Assembly: GCA_033239525.1 (NCBI GenBank)
Contig: BSYO01000026.1
Span: forward strand, 3,100,001 to 3,164,000
Reading direction: 5' to 3'
Length of the DNA stretch: 64,000 nt
Source of the DNA: Nepenthes gracilis
Lineage: Eukaryota > Streptophyta > Magnoliopsida > Caryophyllales > Nepenthaceae
Shown here: positions 59,556-64,000 of the stretch, in pieces
Layout: each line of letters starts with the position of its first letter
Position numbering within the stretch: the first letter of the stretch is position 1
Position numbers and translations under genes: made by a program
Notes under the pieces: generated by a model
Seen by the model: the letters and a program-made list of their open reading frames with translations, nothing else
What the model was told of the DNA's origin: nothing
The model's database searches: none

Positions 59556-59918
59556 GTAGCTATATATTCCATCTATCCAAGTCTTGAGGTGATTATGCAA
59601 TTATTTTCTTCGTTAATGGGATATTATTCACTTTAGAAGTATGCATGAAATGTATTCAATCACTATCCCCGTCTTATACAGTATTATACCTAAAAAGGCA
59701 TATCAAAAAAAGAAGAAAGTATTCTCACTTACATGGACCAAATAACCTCTTTATTCAACTAGTGTGGAATAGTCTACCCTGCAATATATCTTCCATTAAG
59801 GAGGTGGGCATATTGCTGTCAGTATAAATTTCTACAGATAGTGTCATTCTCGATTGAAATATTATCCAATTTAGAGAAAGATCTAAGACATTTTAAATCA
59901 TTAATCCAATCCTGTAAT
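59556..59918 (+). other. Region downstream of the MADS stop codon, probable 3' UTR
   Basis: Sequence after TAA (or after a donor at GGTAAGT) shows no coding motif. A stretch near 59680-59780 loosely resembles the tandem unit that follows. No clear polyadenylation signal was assigned. Confidence 0.35.
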
Positions 59919-60136
59919 GGTTTATCATTGAAAAGGCGCGTCAAAGCAGAATGTAGTTTTCCTACATATAAGTACAATGACATTTTTTTACTCAACTAAC
60001 GTGAGAATTCACCTCCACAACTATAAGGGTTTATCATTGAAAATGCACCTCAAAGGAGAATGAAGTTTTCCTATTTCTAAGTATGATGACAGTTTTTTAC
60101 TCAACTAACATGAGAATTCATCCCCACAACAATAAT
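59919..60136. repeat. 109-bp tandem duplication
   Basis: Copies 59919-60027 and 60028-60136 both read GGTTTATCATTGAAAA-GC, then AGTTTTCCTA, TTTTTTACTCAACTAAC and GTGAGAATTCA/ATGAGAATTCA, ending CCACAAC-ATAA. A third, more diverged unit may precede them near 59690-59790. Confidence 0.85.
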
Positions 60137-60320
60137 ATTGGGTCATTTTATGGAAGAAAAATATTTATATATCTATCTATCTGTCCTCTCCCATGGTAAT
60201 CCCTCTCTGATATGAAGTCATATCCTCATCTCTACTATTAGACATACCATGGTCTCAATTAATTGTGTCATTTTCATAGTAGTCCAATTCCTACTTGATG
60301 CATATCAGAATCCAAATTTA

Positions 60321-61515
60321 TGACGGGTTTTCGAATTCGCGTTCTTTATGAATTAGATCTCCATTCAGTCTTTGATGATCCAGGATCTGCGCACCACAAC
60401 TAAACCAAGAATCAGAGTACAATCGGGGCTTATTCCCTGAAAGACACTTTGATACTCAAATCAGTTCTCGTCTAGAAAATAGAGAACATTCTAAAAAGAA
60501 AAAATTGTAATGAGTATTTGGTTTAAGATTTTTTTAATATAGTCATTCTTCATTTAACTATCCAAGCAAGGGATTTATCCAAGTAAAGAATTTTTTAAAC
60601 GGGGGATCCTCCTCCTTCTCTTGGATGCTCTTCCCTTTTATACCATGTTCAAATGTCCGTTTCTTCAGTATTTGTGACGCTACTATGGATGAGATTAACT
60701 AGGTAGCGGTTAATTGTAATAGTTTTGGCTTCAGGAATCCAATTATAGCAGTTAAGGTCTCCGAATTTCACTGTAGCAATTTGGGTCTCCGACATTTAAT
60801 TGTAGCAGTAACAGCTAAAGTACTAAAGGAATGGGATGGGCCGGTGTTCATGGACTTTAATGTTGTCAAGCTCATTTTGTATTATGGATTTGGTAGCCTT
60901 TCTTTATGTAAGCCCATCAATAATAGTACCCATCACTAGCCCCCCACACTAGAGGTTTTGAGTTTTAAACCTCTAGTGTGTTCATTGATGGCGAACTCTT
61001 TTCTAGTATGTTCTCTATTACGAAATTGATGGAGACATCTCTTAGTTGACTTCCTCCAAGCCAAATAGGGTTGGAGCTGGTCGAGAGTGAACAGAATCTC
61101 AAAATACATATGGTCTCCGAAAACGTAAGATCTCCAAAATATCAAAGTTTCTGGATAAATAAGATAAGGTTTTCGGAGAGAAAAGATCTCATTAGAAAAC
61201 GAAGGTCTCCGGAGAGGATGAAGGTCTCTGGAGGAAATGGAAGGTCTCAGGAGAAAATGAAGGTCTTCAGAGAGAACGAAGGTCTCTGGAGGAAATGGAA
61301 GGTCTCCGGCGAAAACGAAGGTCTCTGGAGGAAATGGAAGATCTCCGGATGAAATGGTCTCCAGAGAGAATGAAGGTCTCTGGAGAAAACGAAGGTCTCC
61401 GGAGGAAGAGATCTCAGGAGAAAAAGGTCTCCAGAGGGGTTCTGTCAGTAATAAGCAATTTACTTTGGGTATTCCAAAGCAATTTGTAATCATGTCGCCT
61501 CAAAACCGTGCGTCA
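60321..61515 (-). repeat. Probable 3' LTR of a Tat-type Ty3/gypsy element
   Basis: It begins TGACGGGTTTTCG and ends CCGTGCGTCA (TGACG/CGTCA inverted ends). The minus-strand text GAATTCGAAAACCCGTCA before the end resembles Tat LTR 3' ends. It contains CATCACTAGCCCCCCACACT (60931-60950) and a minisatellite. A purine tract (complement of 61534-61545) lies about 20 bp outside the inner end rather than abutting it, so the inner boundary is tentative. Confidence 0.45.
61190..61435. repeat. Minisatellite, 19-20-bp GA-rich units
   Basis: Units of the form AAGGTCTCCGGAGAAAATG recur with starts at 61202, 61221, 61241, 61260 and onward to about 61430. The strongly purine-biased strand makes artificial long open frames on both strands (for example minus 60936-61493), which are not genes. 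Confidence 0.85.
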
Positions 61516-61769
61516 TTTTAATTTAAAAATGGCGCCCCTTTCAAACTCAAAAATTTTCTATAAATCTAGCATTATTTCGCATACATTTTCACTTTTCGTC
61601 TTCAATCTTCAAACCCTAACTTTCTTTTGGATTACTTTTACTTTCCTGTTACGTTTTTCTATTATAGAATAACACTCAATTACTGTTCACGTCGTTGAGA
61701 CCTGATACGTGCTTACTGGAGATGAAGTTGAGAAATTATATTCCCAATTTGGAATACCTAGGGAAATCC

Positions 61770-62985
61770 TTATGCTGTGCCTGGTGAAGATGAAAGAGCC
61801 TGTAATCTGCCCGATGACTACATTACTATTTATGAGATCCATCACATGAATGGTCTTCGTATTTTTATTGCCCATGAGCTGCTTCAGATATTAAAAGTTT
61901 TCAGCTTCCCATTGCCAGAATTCATGTGAAGGCAATTAGGTATCATTGCATTCTTTGTATATTTTTTTGTCTTCGTGGTTTAAAGTTTAACTCCACCGTA
62001 GTCAAGGTTATTTTTTGATTCATCTAAAGCAGTGACTAGATTTCGTTGTCTCTAAGGGAGATAATTTTTTCCCAGCCAATCCATGAGTTTGTAAAGGATT
62101 GGAAAGATAGATTTTTCTATCTTAAGTTATCTGTGGGCCTTCCTAATGGATGGGGAAGAGTTACCGATTCGTTAACCGGTAGGGTTACTTCTTAAGATGA
62201 GAAGTATGCTAAACCATTTATTGACATTCTTCAAGAGAAGGCGAATTCTTTTTCGGATAAAAATAACGATCATTTTCTCTCACAAGAATTGTTATTCTTT
62301 GCTAAGTGGGACCAGTGCGGAAGAAACAGTAGATGTTGCTGCATCTCCACCTAAAATACGTAAAAGAAAAGTTGATGGGAATAAAGCCAAATCTTCCTCA
62401 TCAAGGCGGCAGCGAGTTATTTCTCAATCTGTTAAGGCAAACCCTCCTGGCCCTGGTCCAGAAGTTTTACATATTGAGAGCACAGCTTCAGACCCTTTTG
62501 TTCAAACGAGTTTGGAGCCAGAGTTGGAGACAGGTTTAATACCCGAAATTATTTCTAGTGAGGATTTTCCAATAACTTCTATGGAGCCCCCGAGCATTCT
62601 TAGGATCATGAACCAATCGGTTGATGTTGGGCAATCTGGTGAGTGTGGCCTTGAGACTAAAGACATTCGTATTGAAGAGGCGTTATTGCCTGCCTCATCT
62701 AACATGCAAGTTGGGCCATCTACTTATCAAACCACTGTTCAAGAAGCTGTTAGAGTGGCTGGTGAAGAGGAGACTTCTCATCAAGGGTCTTCAGTTACTT
62801 TCTCGTTTCCACCGGAGGCTGTTGACCAACCTCCTACATGGCCTATTACTTCGGGTATAACAGTTTCAACCCCTCTCCCTAATCCTATTAGAAGACGGCA
62901 TGAATCAACCTTGGAATCTGGGGTAAGAATTTCTTTGACCGAGGCTGCCATTAAAGTGGCATTTTTCACTGTAAGTATTAGTTAA
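61770..62985 (+). pseudogene. Antisense extra ORF of the Tat-type element (transposase_28-like)
   Basis: Plus-strand frames show GEDERACNLPDDYITIYE then MNGLRIFIAHELLQIL (about 61780-61910), and VKDWKDRFFYLKLSVGLPNG W (about 62090-62150). These match the ERV-P..G.V.ly....GLR.PL....vL and gWk.rFFfv motifs of the putative gypsy-type transposon domain (Pfam Transposase_28). A 262-codon open frame (62197-62985) then gives a Ser/Pro/Glu-rich tail with a basic PPKIRKRK stretch, typical of such proteins. Such ORFs are known as additional ORFs of Tat-lineage gypsy elements, often antisense to pol, as here relative to the integrase at 63276-64000. Function unknown. Stops and frame changes between segments suggest decay or unrecognised introns. 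Confidence 0.6.
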
Positions 62986-63163
62986 TCCTAACATTTAGTT
63001 GAGGAAAATTTTCTTCTTTCAGCTTACTTATTTCGTGGTCCCACATGAAAATCTCACTAGATTTAGGAGCAATCTAGGCCAGTTTAGCTCGAAGAATTTT
63101 TGTATGTGCACATACACATTCAAACAAAACAGTAATAAAGATTAAATGGACAAATTCAAATAA

Positions 63164-63164
<1 letters not shown>

Positions 63165-63191
<27 letters not shown>
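63165..63191. repeat. (AAT)n microsatellite
   Basis: About nine AAT units lie between the antisense ORF and the integrase end. Confidence 0.9.
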
Positions 63192-63194
<3 letters not shown>

Positions 63195-63275
63195 TAAATA
63201 GTAAAATATTTCATTGATACTGAACATAACACTATTTCATGAAAAGCTTACACTATTTATCTGGATTTTTGAATG

Positions 63276-64000
63276 CTACCGATGGAACTTCTTTAAATGA
63301 ACCGCATTCCATGTTCTGGGCACCAATTTACCGTTTTGACTGCGCAATTTGTAAGTGCTATCCCGAAGAATGGTTGACATAATAAATGGACCTTCCCCGT
63401 TTGGAGACAATTTATTTCTGTTGAGGATCTTTCCAGTGGCCTATATACAGCGGAGGACTAAGTCTCCAACGTCAAACCTTTGAGCTCTAACCCTTTTATT
63501 ATAGTAGTGCACGATTCATTGTTGATAAGCAGTCATTCTCACCTTAGCTATTTCTCAGATCTCATGGAGCATGTCAAGATGCTCCCGGAGGTCTCTGGCA
63601 TTGCTAAGAGGATCAAAGTTTTCAACCCTTAATCTGGGTAATCCAATTTCTACTGAAATTACAACCTCTATTCCAAAACATGGGCTGAATGGAGTCTCTC
63701 GAGTTGGTTCTTTTGGTGTAGTTCTATAAGACCATAATATTGAAGGCAATTCATCTGCCCAGGAGCCCCCCAACATCTTCTAGTTTCATTTTCAATCCAT
63801 ACAATAGAGTCCTATTAGTTACTTCTACTTGCCAATTAGTTTGGGGGTAAGCTACTGATGTATGAGCTAGCTTGACACCTAAGCTTGTATAGTATTTAGT
63901 AAAGCGTTTCCTAATAAATTGAGTCCTGTTGTCGGTTATTATAACTTCTGGGATTCCAAACCGACAAATGATACTTTGTCGTACAAACTCCAAGGCATTA
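63276..64000 (-). pseudogene. Ty3/gypsy (Tat-type) integrase, C-terminal part, runs off the window
   Basis: From the right edge on -: FVRQSIICRFGIPEVIITDN (catalytic Asp), HTSVAYPQTN-QVEVTNRTL (catalytic Glu in QVEV), GLKMKLED, then with one frame change SWADELPSILWSYRTTPKEP, GLPRLRVE and LREHLDMLHE. The C-terminal end follows (YYNKRVRAQRFDVGDLVLR, NGEGPFIM, TYKLRSQNGKLVPRTWNAVH LKKFH) with a stop at 63276-63278. The frame change near 63770 and at least one stop (before ATGKILNRN) make it inactive. The PRTWNAVHLKKF ending and GLPRLRVE are typical of the Tat/Athila branch. The element extends beyond the right edge. Confidence 0.85.

Noticed and set aside
60936..61493. 185-codon minus-strand open frame with Pro/Phe/Ser-rich repeats
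   Set aside because: It is the translation of the 19-20-bp minisatellite; repeats without stops in several frames explain it.

Overview
The window is nuclear DNA of a flowering plant, most likely a core eudicot. It is AT-rich, its genes have GT..AG introns (one about 23.7 kb long), and much of the rest is degraded LTR retrotransposons. A D-lineage AGAMOUS-like MADS-box gene ending in the eudicot-type DKK-LHLG C-terminus supports this. No prokaryotic-style gene organisation is present. The species cannot be named from the sequence.

Left part (1-15000). Eight exons on + encode the intact C-terminal GTPase (NG) domain of the signal recognition particle receptor alpha subunit (SR-alpha), ending at 6760. 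The upstream exons are off the window or decayed. The intergenic space that follows holds a complete small TRIM-type retroelement with target-site duplication (8175-8563), a solo LTR with near-perfect target-site duplication (9097-9892), and two roughly 1-kb, more GC-rich islands at 11.3-12.25 kb and 13.55-14.6 kb that look like old LTR-element remnants.

Middle (15000-59560). One gene spans about 44 kb: a SEEDSTICK/AGL11-like MIKC MADS-box transcription factor. It has a TATA box, a (CT)16 tract near the start of transcription, a 5'-UTR intron and seven coding exons (238 residues). Its introns hold most of the mobile DNA. Intron 5 (29813-53526) carries a nested stack. A broken Ty1/copia element (+) is split by a large non-coding LTR element (32431-45157; LTRs about 2.5 kb, internal part about 3.2 kb, LARD-like). 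The left LTR of that element is in turn split by a gag-only copia element (33576-38094) with perfect target-site duplication. A separate, internally deleted Ty3/gypsy element lies at about 47240-52536. Intron 3 carries two solo-LTR-like elements and an unassigned GC-rich block. Intron 7 carries a long LTR-like remnant.

Right part (59560-64000). A 109-bp tandem duplication is followed by the left end of a minus-strand Ty3/gypsy element of the Tat type. Its parts are a probable LTR with a 19-20-bp minisatellite, an antisense extra ORF (transposase_28-like) on +, and the integrase C-terminus on -, running off the right edge.

The two cellular genes are unrelated in function: membrane targeting of ribosomes, and ovule/seed identity. 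The most interesting content is the ordered nesting of non-autonomous retroelements inside a still readable developmental regulator.
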